From positions 1-48,323 of the forward strand of contig JADZCC010000067.1 in assembly GCA_020851785.1 (NCBI GenBank): a stretch of DNA of 48,323 bases. Reading direction: 5' to 3'. The position numbers and the translations under genes are program-made. Shown piece by piece: positions 33,831 to 41,749 of the stretch. Source of the DNA: Anaerolineales bacterium. Its GTDB lineage: Bacteria; Chloroflexota; Anaerolineae; Anaerolineales; Villigracilaceae. The stretch's first letter is position 1, and every line of letters starts with the position of its first letter. The notes under the pieces are model-generated. The model was not told the DNA's origin. It saw only the letters and a list, made by a program, of their open reading frames with translations, and searched no databases.

Positions 33831-35126
33831 TTAATCGCTTAAAAGCACTTCGGGCATCTTGAATGTGTCAAAATTTTGATCGTCGCGGTAGGTGATTTGG
33901 ATGTTGTCCTGTCCGTCCACTTTAATCGTGTAGGCAATGATTTGACTATGGTAGCCCGCTTTGGAAGCCAATCCGTTGAGATGCAGGGCGGCGCCGGGGG
34001 CTAAAATTGTGCCGCTAAAATCGGAATTGGAGTTGGCGTTGAGGTTGAGCACGTGTTTGTTGGAAATGGGCATGTAGAGCAGTAGTCCGGCCAGTGCGCC
34101 GTTTTTGGGCGCAGAAAGTTGAACCTCTACGCCGCCGGAAAAGCGCACGCTTCCGTTTTTGACGTAAAGTACCACGCCAGACCCGATTAAGGAGCCCTCT
34201 TCCATGACGATGTTGCCGCCGATACAGTAAACGCCGGGCTCTAAATAGGTCACGCCGGGGGGCGGAAAATCTTCCCCCCAACTCCCCGGGGATAGCGTTG
34301 CGCCGGTTAATTTGCCATTGGGACCAATATACCCGCCAGAAACTTCAGCCTCGTTTTTTCCGCAACCGATTTTTGGCATTTGAAAGGGCGGGGGGTAGGT
34401 GAGGGGAAATGCGCCGGTTTGGGGCGGGTAAGGCGTGAGTAGTTTGGGCTTTTGGATGCGAACGCCGCCAACGATGGAAAACGGGCTGTCGTCTACAATG
34501 CGCACACTTCCGCTTCCTTGTTGGATGAAGGCGCAGTCTGGGTTGTTGGAGTTGACGAACAGTCCGCCGCCGGTGAGGGAGATGGTGGCTTCGCCGGTGA
34601 TCCAGAAGGAACGCTTGCCCTCGTCTTCGCATTTGCTAGTGGGGGCCAGGCTGACTATCGCGTAGCCATCAAACATCGGGCCAAATTCCGCAGGTTTGGT
34701 TTGCGAAACCGACTGAGAGGAAACGGTGATTTCTGGAACGCCAATCACTACCCCAAAATAAGTTGGGATTTTTGAAGTGATAATGACTTGAATGTATTCA
34801 GAATCGTTGGCGTTTGGTCCGCTAATTGGCGGGGTGTTTAATTCGACAATGTTGGTTGTTCCGTTGTTGTCATATCCGTTTGCCAGGGCGCTGGCGAGGG
34901 CGTATTCGCGCCAGTCTCTTTGTTCTACGCGGGCGAGCGCGCCGGAGAGGGCGGCGGCATCTGCGGCAGTTTGGACTTTGCCGCGCTCAATGTAGGCTCG
35001 CCCGCCGTCTATCGCCAGCGCGGCGGCAGAGATGAGCCCGATTAGCGCAAAGACCACGATGATGATGGCTTGCCCTTTTTCAGAGAAGCGGGAAGAACTG
35101 GCGAAACGAGCTTTGATCTTTAACAT
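33831..35126 (-). CDS. TadG-like pseudopilin with passenger domain
   Basis: 431 residues. The N-terminal TadG segment EKGQAIIIVVFALIGLISAA is followed by the usual DGGRAYIERGKVQTAADAAAL helix. The C-terminal part (about 170-431) is Gly/Ser-rich with repeated beta-strand patterns such as SLTGGGLFVNSNN, GCGKNEAEVSGGYIG and GVTYLEPGVYCIGGN, resembling a beta-helix or pectate-lyase-like fold seen in large TadG-type surface proteins. It overlaps the preceding pseudopilin gene by 7 bp. The function is unknown. Confidence 0.78.
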   Translation of the reverse strand: MLKIKARFASSSRFSEKGQAIIIVVFALIGLISAAALAIDGGRAYIERGKVQTAADAAALSGALARVEQRDWREYALASALANGYDNNGTTNIVELNTPPISGPNANDSEYIQVIITSKIPTYFGVVIGVPEITVSSQSVSQTKPAEFGPMFDGYAIVSLAPTSKCEDEGKRSFWITGEATISLTGGGLFVNSNNPDCAFIQQGSGSVRIVDDSPFSIVGGVRIQKPKLLTPYPPQTGAFPLTYPPPFQMPKIGCGKNEAEVSGGYIGPNGKLTGATLSPGSWGEDFPPPGVTYLEPGVYCIGGNIVMEEGSLIGSGVVLYVKNGSVRFSGGVEVQLSAPKNGALAGLLLYMPISNKHVLNLNANSNSDFSGTILAPGAALHLNGLASKAGYHSQIIAYTIKVDGQDNIQITYRDDQNFDTFKMPEVLLSD

Positions 35127-35605
35127 GCGGGTTGAATGATGACGTTGGTGGCGCTGGCTTCCAGGGGAATCGTTTTTGCGCCCATCAGTAGGTTGGCAAA
35201 GGGGACGATCAGTGGGTATCTATATTTGACGTTGACGCTGACGCTATTCACCGCGCCGTTGGTAATACCCTCGCATTTTTTACCGGTAACAGTGACGGTG
35301 ATTTTTACCCGTTCCTCATCGTTCAATTTCACCGGCTGAAAATAAATTCCGGTTCCTTCCTGCGGGTTGATGGCGCGGGTCCGGTTTTCGATTTCGGCTG
35401 TATTGCCCGGGTTAATCGAAGCGTAGAGCGCCCCTTCCTGGGCTGCGTCTCGGATGGAGAGATAAGCGTAGATCGCCAGTCCAAAATCCACTGCGCCAAT
35501 CATCAGCAGAAGGATGACGGGCAGGCTGATGGCCAGTTCAACGAGGCTTTGGCCACGCTCGGATTTTTTGGGAGATGCTTTTGAATTATTTTTTTTAGCG
35601 CGCAT
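35120..35605 (-). CDS. TadE-like pseudopilin (short)
   Basis: 161 residues: basic leader, RGQSLVELAISLPVILLLMI with Glu at the prepilin position, then FGLAIYAYLSIRDAAQEGAL and a small soluble domain. It is the simplest TadE of the set and probably close to the ancestral form. It starts 3 bp after the stop of the preceding gene and overlaps the next by 7 bp, so the three are one operon. Confidence 0.85.
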   Translation of the reverse strand: MRAKKNNSKASPKKSERGQSLVELAISLPVILLLMIGAVDFGLAIYAYLSIRDAAQEGALYASINPGNTAEIENRTRAINPQEGTGIYFQPVKLNDEERVKITVTVTGKKCEGITNGAVNSVSVNVKYRYPLIVPFANLLMGAKTIPLEASATNVIIQPAC

Positions 35606-35608
35606 AGT

Positions 35609-36736
35609 CTATTTCTTTGAGTCGAGCAGGGTGTTCTCGCAACCAGAGGTGGCGAGATTGATGAGGACACGTTCAGCGCCGTCCAGATGATCATAACTTT
35701 GCTGAAAATTGAACTTGATAATAGAAGTTCCAACAGGGACAAGCGGTTGAAAATCTTTAATAGATTGGAAGGGAGCGAAGATCTCGCCCTGCCAATTTTG
35801 GTTGGTCAGCGTTATTTTGGTCAGGCGCAGGGTGGGGTCTGCGCCCTGATGACCCTGATCGTGATTCCACTCAATGTATATTTCCCCAATGCGAATGGGA
35901 TATCCGGTATTGTTGTAAATTTCCATTTGCATCGCGCCGTTCACATAGTTGAGCGGGCCGTTGGTAATGCCGGTAAGGCCGCTACAGAAGATGTGGGTAG
36001 GCGTGATGGTGGGCGTGCGACTGGGTGGAGGCGTTTGAGAAGGCGTCAAGGTGATTGTGGGGGTGGGCGCGTTAGTCAACTGTTGGGAAAATTCTGTCAA
36101 GTTTATGGCCACCCGGGTTGCGGTTGCGGTGATGGTTGGCGTAAACGTACGCGTACCCGGAACGCGCGAAGGCGTGCTGGTTTCTGCGGCAAAGCCCGTG
36201 GGCATGGCCGAGCCGAGGATTGGAATGGCGATGATGAAGGTGCGGGCGTTGGACGAAACGATTTCGAATTCGCTGATTGGAATGATGGAGATGATCGGCT
36301 TGTAATCTGCCCTGACCTGGACGATAATGCGATCTCCGTTGCGCAAGGTGGCGTTCTCAAGCGGGCAACTATTTGTTCCGGCAATTGGGTCTATTCCGGG
36401 AATTGGAATTTGCGTCCCGTCTGCATTGACGCCGCGATCGTAGGTGATATTGACTTCAGAGAAATCGGTCACATAAGCGGACTGAAGCGCAATCTCACGG
36501 ATGCCGTCACAATCCAAATAATGCGGCGTACCCTCTATGTTTTCGCCTGCTCCGGCTCCATATCTGGCCGCGGCCCGCGAAGCGTTGGACGTTGAGGAGA
36601 ACATAAATGCCAGACGACTAAGTTCGATTACGCCGTATAAAATTGCCAACAGAAACGGCAAGACAATGGCAAATTCGACCAGAGCTTGCGCTTTTGTCTG
36701 CAGACGGGGAGGGGTAAAGCGAAAGAGGAGGTTCAT
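35609..36736 (-). CDS. TadE-like pseudopilin with Thr/Pro linker and Cys-bracketed module
   Basis: 375 residues. TKAQALVEFAIVLPFLLAIL (14-33) is the prepilin-like segment. A domain to about 180 is followed by a Thr/Pro linker (about 186-249) and a module starting at C251 and ending at C366. The layout repeats that of the last gene of the cluster, although the modules are hard to align by eye. It starts 1 bp after the prepilin peptidase stop, so peptidase and substrates are co-expressed. The ribosome site is weak. Confidence 0.8.
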   Translation of the reverse strand: MNLLFRFTPPRLQTKAQALVEFAIVLPFLLAILYGVIELSRLAFMFSSTSNASRAAARYGAGAGENIEGTPHYLDCDGIREIALQSAYVTDFSEVNITYDRGVNADGTQIPIPGIDPIAGTNSCPLENATLRNGDRIIVQVRADYKPIISIIPISEFEIVSSNARTFIIAIPILGSAMPTGFAAETSTPSRVPGTRTFTPTITATATRVAINLTEFSQQLTNAPTPTITLTPSQTPPPSRTPTITPTHIFCSGLTGITNGPLNYVNGAMQMEIYNNTGYPIRIGEIYIEWNHDQGHQGADPTLRLTKITLTNQNWQGEIFAPFQSIKDFQPLVPVGTSIIKFNFQQSYDHLDGAERVLINLATSGCENTLLDSKK

Positions 36737-36737
36737 C

Positions 36738-37520
36738 TTAAGGCAATAACAGTGAAACCAAATCCGGAAAGAATATTATCATAAATGCGCTGGTAATAAA
36801 GTATGGGCCGTAGGGAATGAAGATCATCAGGGAATTTTTGCTGTAACGGCCGGTAACCAACAGCCAGAGCAGTAACAATAAGCTGACCGCGCCGCCGATT
36901 AAAATCCCGGCCAGTACGCCAAACCAAATAACCGGCCAGCCCAGCATGAGACCCAGCACGGTGACTAAAATCACGTCGCCTGCGCCGAGCGCTTCTTCAT
37001 CGTCTGCTTCTTCTCCGGCGGCGCGGAGTTTGTTGGCGCGCATCCGCGAAAACAAAACTCCCAGATAATAAAAAGCCAACATAATTGCCAGTCCGCCCAG
37101 TCCGCCGAAGAGCGTGGCCGTTAACCCGCGTCGGATGATTCCAACGCTGATGCCAAGGAACATTCCAAAAATGCTGGTGGGGTGTAGGATTAACCGATGC
37201 TCCAGGTCAATCACGAATACCAATCCGAAATACCCAATTACAACCATGCCTAGGGCGTAGCCAATTTTTGGCGGCGCCTGCCAGGCGTAAAGACTGATGG
37301 TAATTACGAATATAATCGTCAGCCAGGCGCGCAGACTTCGTTTATGTCCATGCGCGCAGGCGCGGAACAACAGGTAATCTTTTAGGGCAATTTCTGCGCC
37401 GCAGGTTTGGCAGGCCGGCCGCGAAAAACTTCTGGTGATTGGCAATACATCGCCCAGATAATTGACGAGGAGCCCGACGCCTAGTCCGACGAGAAGAGGT
37501 ATGATTAGAAGGATGTCCAT
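36738..37520 (-). CDS. Type IV/Tad prepilin peptidase (A24 family)
   Basis: 260 residues. An N-terminal cytosolic loop with C37xxC40 is followed by about seven membrane segments. The two catalytic aspartates are in FVIDLEHRLI (D105) and GAGD (D182, the conserved GxGD). It cleaves prepilin leaders after the Gly before the hydrophobic helix and may N-methylate the new end. The second CxxC of classical PilD is incomplete (only C55). The frame is open to 37655, but ATG 37520 gives the standard start and has a TATAAT box 6 nt upstream. It leads the pseudopilin operon. Confidence 0.9.
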   Translation of the reverse strand: MDILLIIPLLVGLGVGLLVNYLGDVLPITRSFSRPACQTCGAEIALKDYLLFRACAHGHKRSLRAWLTIIFVITISLYAWQAPPKIGYALGMVVIGYFGLVFVIDLEHRLILHPTSIFGMFLGISVGIIRRGLTATLFGGLGGLAIMLAFYYLGVLFSRMRANKLRAAGEEADDEEALGAGDVILVTVLGLMLGWPVIWFGVLAGILIGGAVSLLLLLWLLVTGRYSKNSLMIFIPYGPYFITSAFMIIFFPDLVSLLLP

Positions 37521-37526
37521 TGAATG

Positions 37527-37532
37527 ATTATA
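37527..37532 (-). promoter_or_regulatory. -10 box of a probable leaderless prepilin peptidase transcript
   Basis: Minus-strand TATAAT ends exactly 6 nt before the ATG at 37520, and no Shine-Dalgarno sequence is present. A transcript starting there would have no leader. The -35 region is poor. Confidence 0.45.
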
Positions 37533-37591
37533 ATTCGATTGGTAGCCTGGAGGCCAGACTGGTTTTAGGCGCAGGTAATTTGTAAGTAAAT

Positions 37592-37619
37592 TTGAAAAAC
37601 GAAAAACCCGCATTACAAG
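37592..37619 (+). promoter_or_regulatory. Putative murA promoter
   Basis: TTGAAA (37592-37597), a 16-bp spacer and TACAAG (37614-37619), 27 bp before the murA ATG. CAGGAG follows as the ribosome site. A moderate match. Confidence 0.45.
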
Positions 37620-37646
37620 AATGCAAGTTTTATCAGGAGATTGTGA

Positions 37647-38927
37647 ATGGATCAATTTGTAATTACGGGCGGAACCCCCTTGCGCGGCGCGGTCACCCCC
37701 TCTGGAAACAAAAATGCAGCTCTGCCTTTGTTGGCGGCCTGTCTCTTAACCGACGAGCCGGTGATTCTTAGGAATATTCCGCGCATTCGCGACGTGTTGG
37801 CCATGCGCGAGTTGATTGAAAACCTGGGCGCGACTGTTGAAGAACTGGAGCCGAACGCCTGGCGTATTACGACTAAACAGGTGCGCGCCTCAGACCTGGA
37901 CCCCGACCTGTGTCGCCGAATCAGGGCTTCTATTTTAATCGCCGGCCCTGTTCTGGCGCGGGCTGGCCGCCTTTTGCTCCCCCCGCCGGGCGGCGATGTA
38001 ATTGGCCGCCGTCGCCTGGATACGCATATTCTCGCCTTGCGTAAATTGGGCACAGTAATCACTTATGACCGCGCCTTTGACCTTTCAACGGACGGCTTAA
38101 AAGGCGCAGATATATTAATGGATGAAGCCAGCGTAACCGCCACTGAGAATGCGGTGATGGCGGCGGTCTTGGCGCAGGGCGAAACGAAACTGCGTAATGC
38201 GGCATCCGAACCGCACGTGCAGGAGTTGTGTCAATTCCTAAACCTGTTGGGGGGCGATATTCAGGGTATTGGCTCCAATACCTTAATCATAAATGGCGTG
38301 CAAAAATTGCATGGCGGCGAATTTACCATCGGGCCCGACCTGCTCGAAGTCGTCAGTTATATTGGGGCGGCGGTTGTCACGCGCGGCAATATCCGCATTC
38401 ATAACGCGGGCGTTAAATATTTGGAAATGATTCAACAGGTCTTTCAGCGTTTAGGCGTCCACTGGCAAACACAGGGCGACGACCTCCTCGTCCCTGCCGA
38501 CCAATCCTTGGAAATTACCCCCGACCTGGATGGCGCGCTCCCGGAGATCAAGACGAACGTCTGGCCGGCCTTCCCCACTGACCTGACCAGCATTGCTATT
38601 ACCGTCGCAACCCAAACCTCGGGGTCGGTCTTGTTCCACGACTGGATGTTTTCCGGGCGCATGTATTTTACGGATAAATTGGTGGGCATGGGTGCGCGCA
38701 TCATCCTTTGCGACCCGTACCGCTGTTTGATTCAAGGTCCCACGCAACTCTATGGCGAAAAACTGGAAAGCCCGGATATTCGCGCCGGTATGGCCTTGCT
38801 CCTGGCCGCGCTCGCGGCCAAAGGCGAATCCAAAGTCCGGAATGTAATTCAAATTGAACGGGGATATGAAAAGGTGGACGAGAAACTAAGGGCTCTTGGC
38901 GCAGAGATTACGAGAACCAGCGAATAA
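37647..38927 (+). CDS. murA: UDP-N-acetylglucosamine 1-carboxyvinyltransferase
   Basis: 426 residues, an EPSP-synthase-like enzyme that adds enolpyruvate to UDP-GlcNAc in the first committed step of peptidoglycan synthesis. K22 in SGNKNAALPLLAA and the RRIRASILIAGPVLAR segment are typical. The catalytic loop reads PPPGGDVIGRRRLDTH (112-127), so the usual Cys115 is Asp (D117), as in mycobacterial and chlamydial MurA. That change is known to give fosfomycin resistance. CAGGAG lies before the ATG. It is monocistronic, closed by a strong terminator. Confidence 0.95.
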   Translation: MDQFVITGGTPLRGAVTPSGNKNAALPLLAACLLTDEPVILRNIPRIRDVLAMRELIENLGATVEELEPNAWRITTKQVRASDLDPDLCRRIRASILIAGPVLARAGRLLLPPPGGDVIGRRRLDTHILALRKLGTVITYDRAFDLSTDGLKGADILMDEASVTATENAVMAAVLAQGETKLRNAASEPHVQELCQFLNLLGGDIQGIGSNTLIINGVQKLHGGEFTIGPDLLEVVSYIGAAVVTRGNIRIHNAGVKYLEMIQQVFQRLGVHWQTQGDDLLVPADQSLEITPDLDGALPEIKTNVWPAFPTDLTSIAITVATQTSGSVLFHDWMFSGRMYFTDKLVGMGARIILCDPYRCLIQGPTQLYGEKLESPDIRAGMALLLAALAAKGESKVRNVIQIERGYEKVDEKLRALGAEITRTSE

Positions 38928-38936
38928 AACCGGAAT

Positions 38937-38970
38937 AAAAAAGAGCGGCTTTTACAAAGCCGCTCTTTTT
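38937..38970. terminator. Bidirectional terminator after murA
   Basis: A GC-core stem of about 14 bp (AAGAGCGGCTT / AAGCCGCTCTT) with a TACA loop, poly-A left and poly-T right. It lies between murA and the convergent lipoprotein gene. Confidence 0.92.
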
Positions 38971-38986
38971 GTTTTTTAAAAAGCGT

Positions 38987-39598
38987 TTAATGCGCGCTGA
39001 CGACTTCGTTGCCAATGGTAACGACAATTAGATCGTCATACCCCTGATTGATGATCCAAGAGCCGGAAGCCGTGCTGGTTTTTCCATTTTTTAGCGTAAT
39101 CCAGGCATAACCATAATACGAACCAACCGGCACAGAGACGTTGATCTTCCCGCCTTTTTGCAAGGTGTAAGATAACGCGCCGCATTGCCCAAAAGCGTTT
39201 GGCGTCCATAAGTTTAAGGAGAAGTTGACAGACCCTTCGGTTTTGTTCTCAATGCGGATTCTTTTGAGTACGCCAGCTTCACCGACGTTAAGGGGTTTGA
39301 CGCAACTGTTCGGGTCGGAAGAAACCGCTTGCGTAGCTGTGGGCGGCGCGAGCAATGGTTCCAGCGTGGGGGGCGGGGGAGCGGTGAAAGTTGGCTCCGG
39401 CGTGTTGGTTGGGGTCTCGGTGGGCGGGACGGGCGTGTTGGTCGGGATGGCCGCCTGCGTTTGGGCCACGTTGGTAAATGCCGCGGCAAAAGCGGTGTTG
39501 CTAATATCCACTGGCGCCAGAGTGGGCGTGCCTTGCGCTCCACAAGCGGATAACAAAAGCGCTCCGCCGAGCATTAAAATCGAAAAGCGTTTAAACAT
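38987..39598 (-). CDS. Lipoprotein with Thr/Pro-rich linker
   Basis: 203 residues. MFKRFSILMLGGALLLSACG is a lipoprotein signal (LSAC lipobox, Cys19). A Thr/Pro/Glu-rich linker (about 45-95) precedes a C-terminal beta-rich domain with ENKTEGSVNFSLNLW, VPVGSYYGYAWITLKNGKTS and DLIVVTIGNE. GGAG lies nine bases before the ATG at 39598; a second in-frame ATG five codons upstream overlaps that site. The C-terminal domain resembles that of the next lipoprotein upstream, so the two are paralogues. Function is unknown. Confidence 0.78.
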   Translation of the reverse strand: MFKRFSILMLGGALLLSACGAQGTPTLAPVDISNTAFAAAFTNVAQTQAAIPTNTPVPPTETPTNTPEPTFTAPPPPTLEPLLAPPTATQAVSSDPNSCVKPLNVGEAGVLKRIRIENKTEGSVNFSLNLWTPNAFGQCGALSYTLQKGGKINVSVPVGSYYGYAWITLKNGKTSTASGSWIINQGYDDLIVVTIGNEVVSAH

Positions 39599-39618
39599 AT
39601 TATCTATCTCCATTTTTA

Positions 39619-40344
39619 TTATCTTGTTTTTATTTCCACACGATCTTTGTAGATCGTAATGCGGATATCTTTACTATTATCCAAAACGAACGAGCCGGTG
39701 ATTTTGTTTCCGCCGACCCAGGCGACGTACCGATATTTTCCGGTTGGCGCGCGAATGGCGAACAGCCCGCCCACTGGATATTCTAAAATTGAAGTTGAGC
39801 CATCTCGAAGCGTAACTTGCAGGGAAATGTACGCCTCGGCTTTGGCCTTATTGACCAACTCAATGCCGCTGTACGGCACATTGGGCGGAAGCGTTCCGTA
39901 AAACCGGGGGTGAAGCGTTTCGGTGGCGCTGGGAACGCCGTTTGGAATGATCGTCTGTGCGGTTGCGGTGAGCGTCGTGGTGACAGCCGCGCCAGTTCCA
40001 GTGGGCGTCGTTATCTCTGCTACGGCGGCGCTCGTTCCAGTGGCTGAAACTACTGTGCCGGTGGTTGGCGTTGCGGGGGTGGAGGTCGTCTCTGTCGTGG
40101 CGGTGGCGCTGGGTTCGACGGTGGCCGTTTCGGTGGGCGCAGAAGTGGCCGTCTCAGCGACGATGACGGGAGTCTGCGTCGGCGCGGTAGTCATTGTCGG
40201 CAAAGCCTGAAGCGTTTGCTGAACAAACACGTCGGCAGTGGCGTTCATATCTACTGTTGGAGCGGGGGGGAGGGTCGCAGGAGCGGGCATACAAGAAGCG
40301 ATCGTCAATCCAGCAGTGATTGCTAGTACGGCAATTTTTTTCAT
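39619..40344 (-). CDS. Lipoprotein with Thr/Ala-rich linker, paralogue of its neighbour
   Basis: 241 residues. MKKIAVLAITAGLTIASCMP is a lipoprotein signal (IASC, Cys18). A long Thr/Ala/Val/Pro-rich linker (about 30-145) leads to a beta-rich domain with VNKAKAEAYISLQVTLRDGS, PTGKYRYVAWVGGNKITGSF and RITIYKDRVE. GGAG is seven bases before ATG 40344; the open frame upstream to 40512 crosses into trxA and is not used. Strand pattern (Y-x-Y-x-A-W and the terminal I-T-I) mirrors the following lipoprotein gene, 20 bp away. It is likely one operon with trxA. Confidence 0.78.
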   Translation of the reverse strand: MKKIAVLAITAGLTIASCMPAPATLPPAPTVDMNATADVFVQQTLQALPTMTTAPTQTPVIVAETATSAPTETATVEPSATATTETTSTPATPTTGTVVSATGTSAAVAEITTPTGTGAAVTTTLTATAQTIIPNGVPSATETLHPRFYGTLPPNVPYSGIELVNKAKAEAYISLQVTLRDGSTSILEYPVGGLFAIRAPTGKYRYVAWVGGNKITGSFVLDNSKDIRITIYKDRVEIKTR

Positions 40345-40364
40345 ATCCCGTCTCCTGGGTTTAT

Positions 40365-40709
40365 TTAATTTTTTGCAATAACTTCCATAAATTGCGTCAC
40401 TGCGTCGCGCAACATGCGTTCGGGCATGGCGCCAGTTTGGCGGTGGACAATTTTTCCGCCGGAAACAAAGAGCAGGGTGGGGATGCCCTGAATGCCAAAC
40501 TTGGTCATCCATTCCGGGTTTTCGTCGGTGTTGATTTTTGCGACGATTAATTTGCCTTCTTGTTCCTTGGCCAGTTTTTCAAGCGTGGGCGCAATCATCT
40601 TACAGGGGTTGCACCACGGGGCCCAAAAATCCACCAGCACAGGCAATTCGGATTGCAATACAGCTTTTTCAAAAGCGTCATCGGTGACGTGAATAGGTTC
40701 GCCGCTCAT
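40365..40709 (-). CDS. trxA: Thioredoxin with WCNPC active site
   Basis: 114 residues with the thioredoxin fold: VLVDFWAPWCNPCKMIAPTL, active-site C33 and C36, and GIPTLLF containing the cis-Pro. The dipeptide between the cysteines is Asn-Pro rather than Gly-Pro, which should alter redox potential or partner choice. There is no signal peptide, so it acts in the cytoplasm. AAAGGA precedes the ATG. It is followed closely by two lipoprotein genes and diverges from ftsY. Confidence 0.92.
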   Translation of the reverse strand: MSGEPIHVTDDAFEKAVLQSELPVLVDFWAPWCNPCKMIAPTLEKLAKEQEGKLIVAKINTDENPEWMTKFGIQGIPTLLFVSGGKIVHRQTGAMPERMLRDAVTQFMEVIAKN

Positions 40710-40806
40710 TTTTTTATTTTTTTCCTTTCATTGTTACAAGCAAAACGCTATTTTGTTGGATTAGCCAAAAGAGTATATCATAAAAAAACTACCCAAAAGT
40801 TCGGGG

Positions 40807-40812
40807 TATAAT
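40807..40812 (+). promoter_or_regulatory. -10 box close to the ftsY start
   Basis: TATAAT is followed by only 9 nt before the ATG at 40822, with no Shine-Dalgarno sequence, so the mRNA would have at most about 3 leader bases. The -35 region is not recognisable. Confidence 0.4.
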
Positions 40813-40821
40813 CGCGCGGTT

Positions 40822-41730
40822 ATGAATAACCTTTTTGAAAAATGGCGCGCTGGTTTGGCGCGCACCAGCAAAGCCGCCTTTGGACAGATCGCTTCTTTAT
40901 TGGGAACTTCCGAAATTACGGAAGAAACCTGGGACGATTTGGAAACCCTGCTTGTGCAGGCCGATCTGGGACTGGAGACCACAGCCTCGGTTTTGGAATC
41001 TCTCAAACGCCTCACGCGGACCGAAGGCCTGACTCGCGCCGACGAGCTTTTTTCCACGCTCAAACAGGAACTCCGCTCCCGCCTGACGAACCCTCCGGCT
41101 TTAAATTTCTCAAACCGCCCAACCGTCATTTTGATCGTCGGCGTGAACGGCGCCGGAAAAACCACCACCATTGCAAAACTTGCCTCCCGCTTTCAAAGCG
41201 CAGGGAAAAAGGTTCTGCTTGGCGCGGCGGATACCTTTCGTGCCGCGGCGGTGGATCAACTTCAAGTTTGGGGCGACAGGCTCAAGGTCGAGGTGGTGGC
41301 TGGCGCGCCAGAATCCGACCCAGGCGCCGTGGCCTTCAACGCCATTCAGGCCGGTAGCGCGCGCGGCGCAGACATCATCTTCATTGACACCGCTGGACGT
41401 TTACATACGCGCTTCAACTTGATGGAAGAATTAAAGAAAGTTTATCGCGTGGCGGGCAAGGCCCTGGCCGGCGCACCGCACGAAATTTGGCTGGTGCTGG
41501 ACGCCACCACCGGACAAAACGCCCTGCAACAAGCGCGTTCATTTAAAGAGGCCGTCAACGTCACCGGCGTAATTCTTTCAAAGTTGGATTCTTCTGCGCG
41601 CGGCGGGATGGCCTTTGCCATCCAACGCGAGTTGGGTTTGCCCATTTTGTTTGCGGGGTTGGGTGAAAAGCCGGAAGACCTGACGCCCTTTGACCCGGAC
41701 GCTTTTGTGGACGGGATTTTAGCCGCCTAA
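40822..41730 (+). CDS. ftsY: Signal recognition particle receptor FtsY
   Basis: 302 residues comprising the N domain and SRP GTPase G domain. G1 is GVNGAGKTTT, then DTFRAAAVDQLQVW, G3 DTAGRLH, G4 SKLD and the closing GLGEKPEDLTPFDP. The acidic membrane-binding A domain of E. coli FtsY is missing, as in many short FtsY proteins; a short amphipathic N-terminus probably binds the membrane. It docks ribosome-Ffh complexes at the translocon. prfB follows 19 bp downstream. Confidence 0.95.
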   Translation: MNNLFEKWRAGLARTSKAAFGQIASLLGTSEITEETWDDLETLLVQADLGLETTASVLESLKRLTRTEGLTRADELFSTLKQELRSRLTNPPALNFSNRPTVILIVGVNGAGKTTTIAKLASRFQSAGKKVLLGAADTFRAAAVDQLQVWGDRLKVEVVAGAPESDPGAVAFNAIQAGSARGADIIFIDTAGRLHTRFNLMEELKKVYRVAGKALAGAPHEIWLVLDATTGQNALQQARSFKEAVNVTGVILSKLDSSARGGMAFAIQRELGLPILFAGLGEKPEDLTPFDPDAFVDGILAA

Positions 41731-41749
41731 ATACACCTGGAGATTTATC

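Noticed and set aside
39923..40210. Plus-strand Val/Ala-rich open frame in the lipoprotein region.
   Set aside because: It is the antisense shadow of the Thr/Ala-rich linker of the lipoprotein gene on the minus strand.
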